Shown here: positions 52,010 to 59,019 of the stretch, in pieces
Layout: each line of letters begins with the position of its first letter
Position numbering within the stretch: the stretch's first letter is position 1
Source of the DNA: SFHK01 sp964554795
GTDB lineage: Bacteria; Bacillota; Clostridia; Christensenellales; Aristaeellaceae
NCBI GenBank assembly: GCA_964554795.1
Contig: CAZKQB010000013.1
Span: forward strand, 1-64,000
DNA length: 64,000 bases
Direction: 5' to 3'
The notes under the pieces: model-generated
Databases searched by the model: none
Told to the model about the DNA's origin: nothing
The model's input: the letters and a program-made list of their open reading frames with translations, nothing else
Program-made: the position numbers and the translations under genes

Positions 52010-52024
52010 GAGTCTTCTCCTTTG

Positions 52025-52855
52025 TCAGTCAAGGTTTTCCTTCATAATGCGGCCCTCGCGTAGAAGACCGCACAGCTCCTCGGCGTTCCTGTCCGCCAGC
52101 GCGTGACGGTATTGCGTGAGCCGGTAAATCAAATCGTCAATGGACGGCACCAGCAGGTCGGCGTTGTCCAGAAACAGCTCCGTCCACATGGCTTCGTTCA
52201 GCCGCGCCACGCGCGTCATATCCTGAAAGCTTCCGGCGGAAAAATCCTTATGCTGCGCCGACCGCGGATTCCTGACGTACGCACCGGAAACGATGTGTGC
52301 CAGCTGAGAGGTGTAGGAAATCATGCTGTCGTGCTCCTCCGGCGTGGTGATGCGCACGGTTTTAAAGCCGATTTCCAGAAAAAAAGCTTTTGCATCCTCC
52401 AGCGTTTCAATGTCTACGTCCGGCATGGGCGTAAGAATCATGCTGGCGCGTTCAAACAGCGTTGACATGGCATGGCGGAAGCCAGAAAACTCTCTTCCCG
52501 CCATCGGATGGCCGCCGATGTACGTCCAATCCTGCCCCTCGGCCACCTTCGATACCGGTCCATACACGCTGCGCTTCACACCTGCGCAGTCGACCACCAG
52601 CGTTCCCGATGCAAACGCCCCTGCATGCTCCTCGATATAACGCACGCATGCACCCGGATACAGCGCCACCAGCACCACATCGCAGTGCGGAAGACGTTCG
52701 TCCGTCAGCGCTTCGTCAATCGCGCCGCACATCAGCGCCTGGGTTACGGCATCGGAATCAATGTCAAAGCCCCACACGGTATGCTCGCTGTGCTTTTTGA
52801 TGCTCTTGGCCAGGGAGCCGCCAATCAGGCCGAGACCCACGATACCGACGTTCAT
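52025..52855 (-). CDS. tyrA: Prephenate dehydrogenase
   Basis: The N-terminal Rossmann loop is VGIVGLGLIGGSLAKSI, followed by a helical prephenate-binding domain (GGHPMAGREFSGF and SYTSQLAHIVSGAYV). It oxidises prephenate to 4-hydroxyphenylpyruvate on the way to tyrosine. I chose the ATG at 52855, which overlaps the aroF stop (ATGA), giving 276 residues. A GTG six bases upstream is an alternative start with better spacing from AAGGAG. Confidence 0.93.
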   Translation of the reverse strand: MNVGIVGLGLIGGSLAKSIKKHSEHTVWGFDIDSDAVTQALMCGAIDEALTDERLPHCDVVLVALYPGACVRYIEEHAGAFASGTLVVDCAGVKRSVYGPVSKVAEGQDWTYIGGHPMAGREFSGFRHAMSTLFERASMILTPMPDVDIETLEDAKAFFLEIGFKTVRITTPEEHDSMISYTSQLAHIVSGAYVRNPRSAQHKDFSAGSFQDMTRVARLNEAMWTELFLDNADLLVPSIDDLIYRLTQYRHALADRNAEELCGLLREGRIMKENLD

Positions 52856-53871
52856 TCCCACGTCATCTCCTTCGCCGCGAACGGAAGAATGCCGCGCACC
52901 GCCTTGGCCAGACGGTCAAACTGCTCCGGCGTCAGCGACTGCTTGCCATCGCACAGCGCGTGCGGCGGGTCGTTGTGCACCTCAATGATCAGGCCATCCG
53001 CGCCCGCCGCCACCGCGGCCAGCGCCATGGGATGCACCAGATCGTTCACGCCGGTTCCATGGCTGGGATCCACCACCACGGGCAGATGCGTGAGCCGATG
53101 CAGCACCGGCACGGCAGACAGATCGAGCGTGTTGCGCGTGGCGGTTTCAAAGGTGCGAATGCCGCGCTCGCACAGGATAACCTGCTCGTTTCCGCCAGCC
53201 ATGATGTATTCAGCGCTCATCAGAAGCTCCTCAATCGTGTTGGCCAGTCCGCGCTTGAGCAGAATCGGCTTGCGCGTTTGCCCCAGCTCCTTCAGAAGCT
53301 CGAAGTTCTGCATGTTGCGCGCGCCCACCTGAATCACGTCTACATCCTCGAATAGCGGCAAGTGGTTGATGTCCATGATCTCCGTGATAATCGGAAGGCC
53401 GGTCTTCCTCTTCGCCTCGCGCAGAAGCTCGATGCCCTTCTCATGCAGCCCCTGAAACGCGTAGGGCGACGTGCGCGGCTTGAACGCACCGCCGCGCAGC
53501 ATGTTTGCACCCGACGCCTTCACGGACTCAGCAACGGAAAGAATCTGCTCATGCGTCTCCACCGAGCACGGCCCAGCAATCATCATGAAATGCCCGCCAC
53601 CAATCTTTGCGCCGCCCACGTCCACCACAGTATCCGCCGTGTGGAATTTGCGGTTGGCGTTTTTGTACGGCTCCTGTATGCGCCGCACGGACTCCACCAC
53701 ATCTAAGGAGGAAATCAGATCGATGTCCAGCTTCGAGGTGTCGCCGATCAGGCCGATCAACGTGTGCTGCGTGCCCTCGGAAATATGCAGATCAAAGCCG
53801 CGGTTCGTGAGAAACTTCTTCAGATTGTCCACCTGTCTGGTATTCGCGTTTTCCTTGAGCAGAATAATCAT
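52852..53871 (-). CDS. aroF: DAHP synthase, type I beta
   Basis: The start at 53871 (MIILLKENANTRQVDNLKKF) follows GGAGG and gives 339 residues. A ferredoxin-like N-terminal regulatory domain (about 1-70) precedes the TIM barrel with MIAGPCSVET, RGGAFKPRTSPYAFQG, ILLKRGLANTIEE and DPSHGTG. It condenses PEP and erythrose-4-phosphate, the first step of the pathway. This architecture is usually feedback-controlled through the N-terminal domain. It is the first gene after the attenuator. Confidence 0.95.
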   Translation of the reverse strand: MIILLKENANTRQVDNLKKFLTNRGFDLHISEGTQHTLIGLIGDTSKLDIDLISSLDVVESVRRIQEPYKNANRKFHTADTVVDVGGAKIGGGHFMMIAGPCSVETHEQILSVAESVKASGANMLRGGAFKPRTSPYAFQGLHEKGIELLREAKRKTGLPIITEIMDINHLPLFEDVDVIQVGARNMQNFELLKELGQTRKPILLKRGLANTIEELLMSAEYIMAGGNEQVILCERGIRTFETATRNTLDLSAVPVLHRLTHLPVVVDPSHGTGVNDLVHPMALAAVAAGADGLIIEVHNDPPHALCDGKQSLTPEQFDRLAKAVRGILPFAAKEMTWE

Positions 53872-53897
53872 GACTCTTTCCTCCATTCCAAATGAAA

Positions 53898-53932
53898 AAC
53901 GGCTTCGCAGGATGTTTCACTGCGAAGCCGTT
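53898..53932 (-). terminator. Attenuator terminator of the aromatic operon
   Basis: On the minus strand AACGGCTTCGCAG and CTGCGAAGCCGTT form a perfect 13-base stem with a 9-base loop, followed by TTTCATTT (five T in a row with the arm). It lies 27 bases before the aroF start and after the leader peptide stop, so it can stop transcription before the operon. Confidence 0.9.
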
Positions 53933-53963
53933 CATTGAGAAGCGGGCCCGGTTCATCGCCATT

Positions 53964-54026
53964 CGGTTGCAGCAAAACATACCTTATCGGAAGCCGATAA
54001 AGTAAAAGTAATAATACGCCGCAACC
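53964..54026 (-). promoter_or_regulatory. Competing pairing segments of the attenuator
   Basis: Segment 1 (54026-54018, GGTTGCGGC) lies in leader-peptide codons 3-6, and segment 2 (53973-53964) reads GCTGCAACCG; they pair at 9 positions including one G-U. Segment 2 can instead pair with the terminator's 5' arm (53930-53920, CGGCTTCGCAG) through CTGC/GCAG, AA/TT and CCG/CGG with two bulged C. A ribosome stalled on the Tyr codons just after segment 1 would mask it and favour antitermination. Confidence 0.65.
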
Positions 54027-54034
54027 TTATTCAT
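53984..54034 (-). CDS. Tyr/Phe-rich leader peptide
   Basis: A 16-codon frame from ATG 54034 to TAA 53984 encodes MNKVAAYYYFYFIGFR, with four Tyr and three Phe codons, six of these within one run of six (YYYFYF). It lies between a consensus promoter and an intrinsic terminator in front of aroF. A GGGAG lies about 17 bases upstream of the ATG, so the translation signal is not ideal. It fits a ribosome-mediated attenuation sensor for charged tRNA-Tyr and tRNA-Phe. Confidence 0.8.
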   Translation of the reverse strand: MNKVAAYYYFYFIGFR

Positions 54035-54073
54035 GCCGATCAATCCGCTCGCTCCCTTCCTTGAATTTGCTTC

Positions 54074-54102
54074 ATTATAATTCCGACCGCGCGCGATGTC
54101 AA
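54074..54102 (-). promoter_or_regulatory. Promoter of the aromatic operon
   Basis: Minus-strand TTGACA (54102-54097), a 17-base spacer and TATAAT (54079-54074), all consensus. Transcription would start near 54067, about 33 bases before the leader peptide. Confidence 0.9.
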
Positions 54103-54176
54103 TACACAAAAACGCGCACCTCCGGTAAATTTTTGCGCCATGCATCGGCGAAAAGCCTTCCCTATCCGCGCCCGTC

Positions 54177-54187
54177 TGTGGTATACT
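54177..54187 (+). promoter_or_regulatory. Extended -10 promoter of the isomerase gene
   Basis: TGTGGTATACT fits an extended -10 (TGnTATACT), about 66 bases before the start at 54253. No clear -35 is seen. Confidence 0.5.
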
Positions 54188-54252
54188 GTACCCGGAAACA
54201 CATTCCCGGCAGGCATGCCGGAGAATTGATGGATAAATGGAGGGCTAACCGT

Positions 54253-54822
54253 ATGAAACGAATCAAGGACAAGGAGCTGCTCGTCGGCGCGGATTTTGCG
54301 GGCTTTCCGCTGAAGGAGGCCGTGGTCGCGCACCTGAAGGCAAAGGGCTGGAAAATCACCGACGTGGGCGTACGCTCCCCCGAGGATGACGACACCGACC
54401 TCATGTTCCACCGCATCGGCCTGCGCGTCGGCTCAATGATCTCCGAGGGCGAATTCGAGCGCGCGCTGATCTTCTGCGGCACCGGCATGGGCATTCACAT
54501 TGCCGCCAGCAAGTGCCCGCACGTGCACGCGGGCGTAGTCGAGTCCGTTCCCGCGGCGCTGCGCGCGATCACTGGAAACGGCGTGAACGTGCTCGCGATG
54601 GGCGCCTTCTACGTTGCCCCGCAGATGGGCTGCGACATTGCCGACGCCTATCTTGGGGCGTCCCTCGGCAGCGGCTATGAATGGTGGCACAACTTCTACG
54701 AGTTCCACAAGCTCGCCATCGACGAGCTGGAGGCCTTCAACTACGAGGAATACAAGGCCAACGGCTTCAAGCTGAAGCATCTGGGCGACTACCCGCTGAA
54801 GCTCGAAACCAAGCCGGAATAA
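54253..54822 (+). CDS. RpiB/LacA/LacB-family sugar-phosphate isomerase
   Basis: The start at 54253 (MKRIKDKELLVGADFAGFPL) follows TGGAGGG and gives 189 residues. The fold is recognised from GADFAGFPLKEAVVAHL, the active-site loop FCGTGMGIHIAASK (catalytic Cys) and ITGNGVNVLAMG. Members interconvert ribose-5-phosphate and ribulose-5-phosphate, or galactose-6-phosphate and tagatose-6-phosphate. The C-terminal extension of about 40 residues (YEWWHNFYEFHKLAIDELE) is longer than in RpiB. The exact substrate is unclear. Confidence 0.85.
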   Translation: MKRIKDKELLVGADFAGFPLKEAVVAHLKAKGWKITDVGVRSPEDDDTDLMFHRIGLRVGSMISEGEFERALIFCGTGMGIHIAASKCPHVHAGVVESVPAALRAITGNGVNVLAMGAFYVAPQMGCDIADAYLGASLGSGYEWWHNFYEFHKLAIDELEAFNYEEYKANGFKLKHLGDYPLKLETKPE

Positions 54823-54833
54823 GCGCTATGCAA

Positions 54834-54877
54834 AGAGCCTGCCGCAGAAGCAAACCCTCTGCGGCAGACTCTCTTTT
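54834..54877 (+). terminator. Intrinsic terminator of the isomerase gene
   Basis: AGAG-CTGCCGCAGA and TCTGCGGCAG-CTCT pair around a short loop, followed by CTTTTC. Confidence 0.8.
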
Positions 54878-54916
54878 CAGGCATTCAGCGCGTACATACT
54901 CTTTGCTCGTCGATTG

Positions 54917-55093
54917 TCAAAGCTTCTCAACCGCTATGATCACGCCATCTTCATAGTGAACCTTCAGGGTTATTTCCGATTCGTCTGCGCCCTCCTGCAA
55001 ATAATTGACAAACCAGAAATTCGGCTGGAATTCCATACATTGATGCTCCGTTTTGGTAACAAATTGCGCAAGCCTCTCCTCTGTGTAGTCATA
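54917..55093 (-). pseudogene. Orphan 3' coding fragment
   Basis: The minus strand has an open frame of 58 sense codons ending at TGA 54919-54917 with good coding character: DYTEERLAQFVTKTEHQCME, then FQPNFWFVNYLQEGADESE, and a beta-rich tail ending IIAVEKL. A stop codon lies just before it and there is no start with a ribosome binding site. It looks like the C-terminal end of a secreted protein whose 5' part has been lost. I do not recognise the family. Confidence 0.5.
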
Positions 55094-55146
55094 TCAATTG
55101 ATTAAAAACTAATCAGCCGCGCGCCGTGCCTTCCAGCATTGGACGT

Positions 55147-55660
55147 CTATGGGCAGGGATAGTGCTGCTCGCTCAGAAAGACGTTGTAGTTGCCGTACTG
55201 TGCATAGATCGCCTGCTGCCTGGCATCCGGCAACATTCGAAAGGAACCATCTGTCTCTTCAAGCGCTTCCTGCGCATACAGAAATTTGCTGCATGCGGCG
55301 AGCGAGCGATAGTATCTCGCAAAATCTTCTCCGTCCTGGAAAGCAGAATCCTCTCGGCAAATCACCTTTCCATCGGTCGCGGAGATAAAGTGCGTGAGGT
55401 GCAAATCCGGAAGCCCATGATGCGCGTCATAGGTCGAGCAAACGCGCCAAGAGATTCCCCTCTTCTTAAATGACCAATCCTCAACCTCATCACTTTTCGT
55501 GGTAAAATCGCTCATCTCCTCATCTGTAAGGCCGCCGTACGTCTGCAAATCTGCCCTCGCAATACGCTCGGCCTCCGCTCCGGAAATGAAATCCCCCCTC
55601 GGCATTTGTACCCAATCCTGCGATCATCAGTACAACGATCAATCCAAGAATCCGCTTCAT
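55147..55660 (-). pseudogene. Secreted protein gene with a frameshift in a G run
   Basis: ATG 55660 follows AGGAGG and begins a signal peptide (MKRILGLIVVLMIAGLG, then TNAE). At 55593-55598 the minus strand has six G. With five G the frame would run on into GDFISGAEAERIARADLQTY and 140 more residues; with six G it is shifted. The downstream frame is intact to the stop at 55147 (NVFLSEQHYPCP). This may be a real inactivation, a phase-variable tract or a sequencing error. The domain is unknown. Confidence 0.65.
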
Positions 55661-55683
55661 GCCTGTCTACCTCCTATGTAAGA

Positions 55684-56664
55684 TCAATATCTGAGGTATT
55701 TCCGGCTTACATAGGCGATTTCGCTGCCGGTGTCCACGCGGCAGAAATTGCCGTCCGTAGCCAGAAGCGTTACCGCCTCTCCGGTAGACAGCGTGCGTAG
55801 AATGCCATAGCGCGTGCCGGGACCGCTGCGGACGTTCACATTTCCGGTAGTCTCAGCGCTTGAAAGGAAGCGCACCAGCGTGCGGTACATATAGGCGCTG
55901 TCGCCGCTCAGGCGCAGCCATTCGCCGGACGAGCCGCCGATGCGCACGCGGTCGCCCACCTTCATCTCATACAGCGCATAGCCGGATTTGCTCGCGCGGT
56001 CACGGACAACGGCGGTGCCGTCGGACGAGCGAACCACGCCGGTCTTGTTCCAAACGCCGTCGGCGGTATCCTTCAGCTGCAATAGGTTTTTGTGAATGTA
56101 GCCAATTCGACCGTCACGGGTGCAGCAGCGGTAGAAGCTGCCGTTGCGCTCCAGCGCCCACACCATCGTATCCTCGGCAATTTCATCGATAATTCCACTG
56201 TCCAGACTGGGCGCCCAGCGCAGATTGGCATAGCCGTCGGAGGAGACCACATAGGCGTTCACGTTTACAACCGAATCTGTATCCGTCACGGATGCGTCGC
56301 GCGTATAGCTGCTGTAATTGCTCCAGTCGCTGCCGGACGTGACGGAATTGCCGCCCCATTCGCTGCCGGTATCGGTCGAGGTGGTCGTAAAGCGGACGTA
56401 CCGTCCGTAGATCCAGCCCTCAACGCCCGTTCGAACCACGCGCACCCTATGCCACGTGTTTCCCTTTTTCAAGATCACCAGCGAATCCCCATTGCGGGCC
56501 ACGCCAGCAACCGGTTTCCCCTCGCCCGCCTGCGTGCGAACATACACCGTGCCGTCGGACGTGGGCGTGCGAACCGTGCCGCGCAGCGTTTCAGCCATTC
56601 CTGCGGCGGCAAACACTGCGGACAGAAGCGCGAGAAGCAGCACCATTGAAATCAGTTTCTTCAT
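55684..56664 (-). CDS. Secreted protein with four SH3b-like domains
   Basis: The 326-residue protein has a signal peptide (MKKLISMVLLLALLSAVFAA). It carries four bacterial SH3-type repeats: VYVRTQAGEGKPVAGVARNG, YANLRWAPSLDSGIIDEIAE, AVVRDRASKSGYALYEMKVG and VNVRSGPGTRYGILRTLSTG. A Ser/Thr/Tyr-rich linker (residues about 95-135) joins the first and second. SH3b domains usually bind cell-wall peptidoglycan. No catalytic domain is present, so it is probably a wall-binding or sensor protein. Confidence 0.85.
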   Translation of the reverse strand: MKKLISMVLLLALLSAVFAAAGMAETLRGTVRTPTSDGTVYVRTQAGEGKPVAGVARNGDSLVILKKGNTWHRVRVVRTGVEGWIYGRYVRFTTTSTDTGSEWGGNSVTSGSDWSNYSSYTRDASVTDTDSVVNVNAYVVSSDGYANLRWAPSLDSGIIDEIAEDTMVWALERNGSFYRCCTRDGRIGYIHKNLLQLKDTADGVWNKTGVVRSSDGTAVVRDRASKSGYALYEMKVGDRVRIGGSSGEWLRLSGDSAYMYRTLVRFLSSAETTGNVNVRSGPGTRYGILRTLSTGEAVTLLATDGNFCRVDTGSEIAYVSRKYLRY

Positions 56665-56746
56665 GTTTTTCGCCCCCTTTGGGTTTTCCTGCTCTTTGGA
56701 CGCAGTCCTTCTTCATTTGGTTCAATTTTCCGCCAATTTTCAAAAT

Positions 56747-56785
56747 AGTTGCATTTGCAAGGAAATTTTACTTGCAAACGCAACT
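56747..56785. promoter_or_regulatory. Inverted repeat operator of the marR-ABC operon
   Basis: AGTTGCATTTGCAAG (56747-56761) and CTTGCAAACGCAACT (56771-56785) form an inverted repeat with 14 of 15 matches. Its right arm covers the -35 (TTGCAA, 56772-56777) of a promoter with TATAAT at 56794-56799. Another half-site, CTTGCAAA, is at 56825. It is the likely binding site of the MarR protein encoded next. Confidence 0.8.
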
Positions 56786-56843
56786 ATTCTGCGTATAATG
56801 AGTATTTGACAGTGAACCTACCTACTTGCAAAGGAGCGCCCTT

Positions 56844-57308
56844 ATGGAGCAGACGGAAAAACACTATCACCTGCTGAAATACGGTTCCATCTTTTATCGC
56901 CTGACACAGGCATACTTCAACGAGCGCCTGAAGGACACGGGGATCGGCGCAGGACAGCAGTATTTTCTCGACCGAATCGCACGCTGTCCTGGCATTGCGG
57001 TAACGAAGCTGGCGCAGACGGCGGTATTCGACAATGGCACCAGTGCGCGTGCCGTCAAAAAGCTGGCCGACGAGGGCTATGTGACCATCGTCCCGGATGA
57101 ATGCGACGGCCGTGTCAAGCGGCTGTATACCACGGAAAAGGCAGAGCCGGTTGTGGCATTGATTCGCGAAATGAAGCGCGAATGGCGTGTGCGCATCACC
57201 GAGGGCTTCTCGGAGGCGGACAAGGAGGCTGCGTCCGTTCTGCTGAAGCGGTTGTGCGACAACGCCATGGAGGCCATGAACCATGAACCGGGAGGCGTAA
57301 ACGAATAG
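56844..57308 (+). CDS. MarR-family transcriptional regulator
   Basis: The start at 56844 (MEQTEKHYHLLKYGSIFYRL) follows AAAGGAG and gives 154 residues. The winged helix has TKLAQTAVFDNGTSARAVKKLADEGYV and the wing VPDECDGRVKRLYTTEKA. It is the first gene of an operon with two ABC exporter genes and lies next to an inverted repeat over its own promoter. It probably represses the operon until it binds a small ligand. Confidence 0.9.
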   Translation: MEQTEKHYHLLKYGSIFYRLTQAYFNERLKDTGIGAGQQYFLDRIARCPGIAVTKLAQTAVFDNGTSARAVKKLADEGYVTIVPDECDGRVKRLYTTEKAEPVVALIREMKREWRVRITEGFSEADKEAASVLLKRLCDNAMEAMNHEPGGVNE

Positions 57309-57309
57309 C

Positions 57310-59019
57310 ATGAGAACCATTCTGAAATACGTACGCCCGCTTACCGGGCGCGTTGCGGTCGCCATGCTGATCAAGCTGATCGGCACAGCCAGCGAGCTGA
57401 TGCTTCCATGGCTGCTTTCCCATATTATCGATAACGTTGTGCCGCAGGAAGATGTTGGAAAAATCTTCCTCTGGGGCGGCGCGATGGTCTTTTTTGCACT
57501 TCTGTGCGTCGCGGGCAATGTGACGGCCAACCGCAAGTCTGCCGCCGTCGCGCGCGACGTGACGCGCTCGGTTCGTCACGACCTGTACGCCCGCATTGCC
57601 TATCTGTCCGGCGCGCAGGTAGACGCATTTTCGGTGCCCTCTCTGGTCTCCCGCCTGACGACGGATACATACAACGTGCACCAGATGGTCGGTATGGTCC
57701 AGCGGCTGGGCGTACGCGCGCCGATTCTGCTGCTTGGCGGCATCATCATCACCATGTTTCAGGATGTGCCGATGGCGCTGGTGCTGCTTGCGACCATGCC
57801 TCTGATCGGCATATCGGTAACGATGGTCTCCGTGAAGGGCATTCCTCTGTTCCGAAAGCTCCAGGAATCGCTGGACGGGCTGGTGCGCATCGTCCGCGAA
57901 AACATCACCGGCGCACGGGTAATCAAGGCGCTGTCCAAGGGCAGTTACGAAAACGAACGTTTCCGCACGCAGTCTGACCTCGCCGCCCGCGACAACGTGC
58001 GCGCCAACGTGGTGATGAGCCTCTCCTCTCCGTTTACCACACTGTTTCTCAACCTTGGTCTGGTCATAGTGCTGATCGTGGGCGCATACCGCGTGGAGTG
58101 GGGTCTGGCAAAGCCGGGCAAGATTATGGCGTTTCTGAACTATTTCACCATTGTTTCCAACGGCATGCTGGGTCTGTCGCGCATTTTCGTGATCGTGTCC
58201 CGCGCCAGCGCCTCGGCAAACCGAATTGAAGAGGTGCTGAATGCTCCAGAGGATCTTACCGTGCTGCCGGCTGAAGACGCGCCTGAAAGTCCGTATCACA
58301 TTGAATTCCGAAACGTCACCTTCTCCTACAATAAGCGCAAGCCCACGCTTTCAAACATCAGCTTCCGGCTAAAGCACGGCGAGTCGCTGGGGCTGATCGG
58401 CGCAACCGGCTCCGGCAAAAGCACGATTCTGCTTTTGCTGATGCGGTTCTACGATGTAGACGAGGGTGAAATCCTGATCGACGGCGTAAACATCCGGCAG
58501 ATTCCCGCCGAGCGGCTGCACCGCATGTTCGGCGTCACGTTCCAGTCCGATGTAGTATATGCCGACACCGCACACGAAAACATCGTGCTGGGGCGGGAGA
58601 TTTCCGAGGAGGACGTAGACAGGGCGGTTCACAACGCACAGGCAGCGTATCTGCTGGAGCTGGCGGACGGACTGAATGCGCACCTGAATTCGCAGGGTAC
58701 GAACCTGTCCGGCGGACAGCGTCAGCGCCTGCTGATCGCCCGCGCTCTGGCCGGGAACCCGGAAATTCTGCTGCTGGACGACGCCTCCAGCGCGCTCGAC
58801 TATCGAACCGACGCCAACCTGCGCGCGGCGCTGCGCACCGGGCACGGAAACGCCACGTCCATCGTGGTCGCCTCGCGCGTGTCGTCCATTGCGCACATGA
58901 CGGAAATCATTGTGCTGGACGAGGGACGCGCCATTGCTCAGGGGCCGCACGAACTGTTGATGAAAACCAGCCCGGACTACCGGCAGATCGCCGAAACGCA
59001 GATGGGAGGGATGGCCTGA
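57310..59019 (+). CDS. ABC exporter half, degenerate ATP site partner
   Basis: The 569-residue protein has a six-helix exporter domain (about 1-300) and an ATPase: Walker A GATGSGKST, signature LSGGQRQR, and Walker B ILLLDDASSALD. Asp replaces the usual catalytic Glu after Walker B, and the switch position reads VVASRVSSI without the usual His. This is the NBD of the degenerate-site type found in heterodimers such as BmrC/BmrD. It starts one base after the MarR stop. Confidence 0.9.
   Translation: MRTILKYVRPLTGRVAVAMLIKLIGTASELMLPWLLSHIIDNVVPQEDVGKIFLWGGAMVFFALLCVAGNVTANRKSAAVARDVTRSVRHDLYARIAYLSGAQVDAFSVPSLVSRLTTDTYNVHQMVGMVQRLGVRAPILLLGGIIITMFQDVPMALVLLATMPLIGISVTMVSVKGIPLFRKLQESLDGLVRIVRENITGARVIKALSKGSYENERFRTQSDLAARDNVRANVVMSLSSPFTTLFLNLGLVIVLIVGAYRVEWGLAKPGKIMAFLNYFTIVSNGMLGLSRIFVIVSRASASANRIEEVLNAPEDLTVLPAEDAPESPYHIEFRNVTFSYNKRKPTLSNISFRLKHGESLGLIGATGSGKSTILLLLMRFYDVDEGEILIDGVNIRQIPAERLHRMFGVTFQSDVVYADTAHENIVLGREISEEDVDRAVHNAQAAYLLELADGLNAHLNSQGTNLSGGQRQRLLIARALAGNPEILLLDDASSALDYRTDANLRAALRTGHGNATSIVVASRVSSIAHMTEIIVLDEGRAIAQGPHELLMKTSPDYRQIAETQMGGMA

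Noticed and set aside
53887..54066. T-box or tryptophan riboregulator as the control of the aromatic operon
   Set aside because: No T-box AGGGTGGNACCGCG element is present; the Tyr/Phe leader peptide and competing stems explain the region better.
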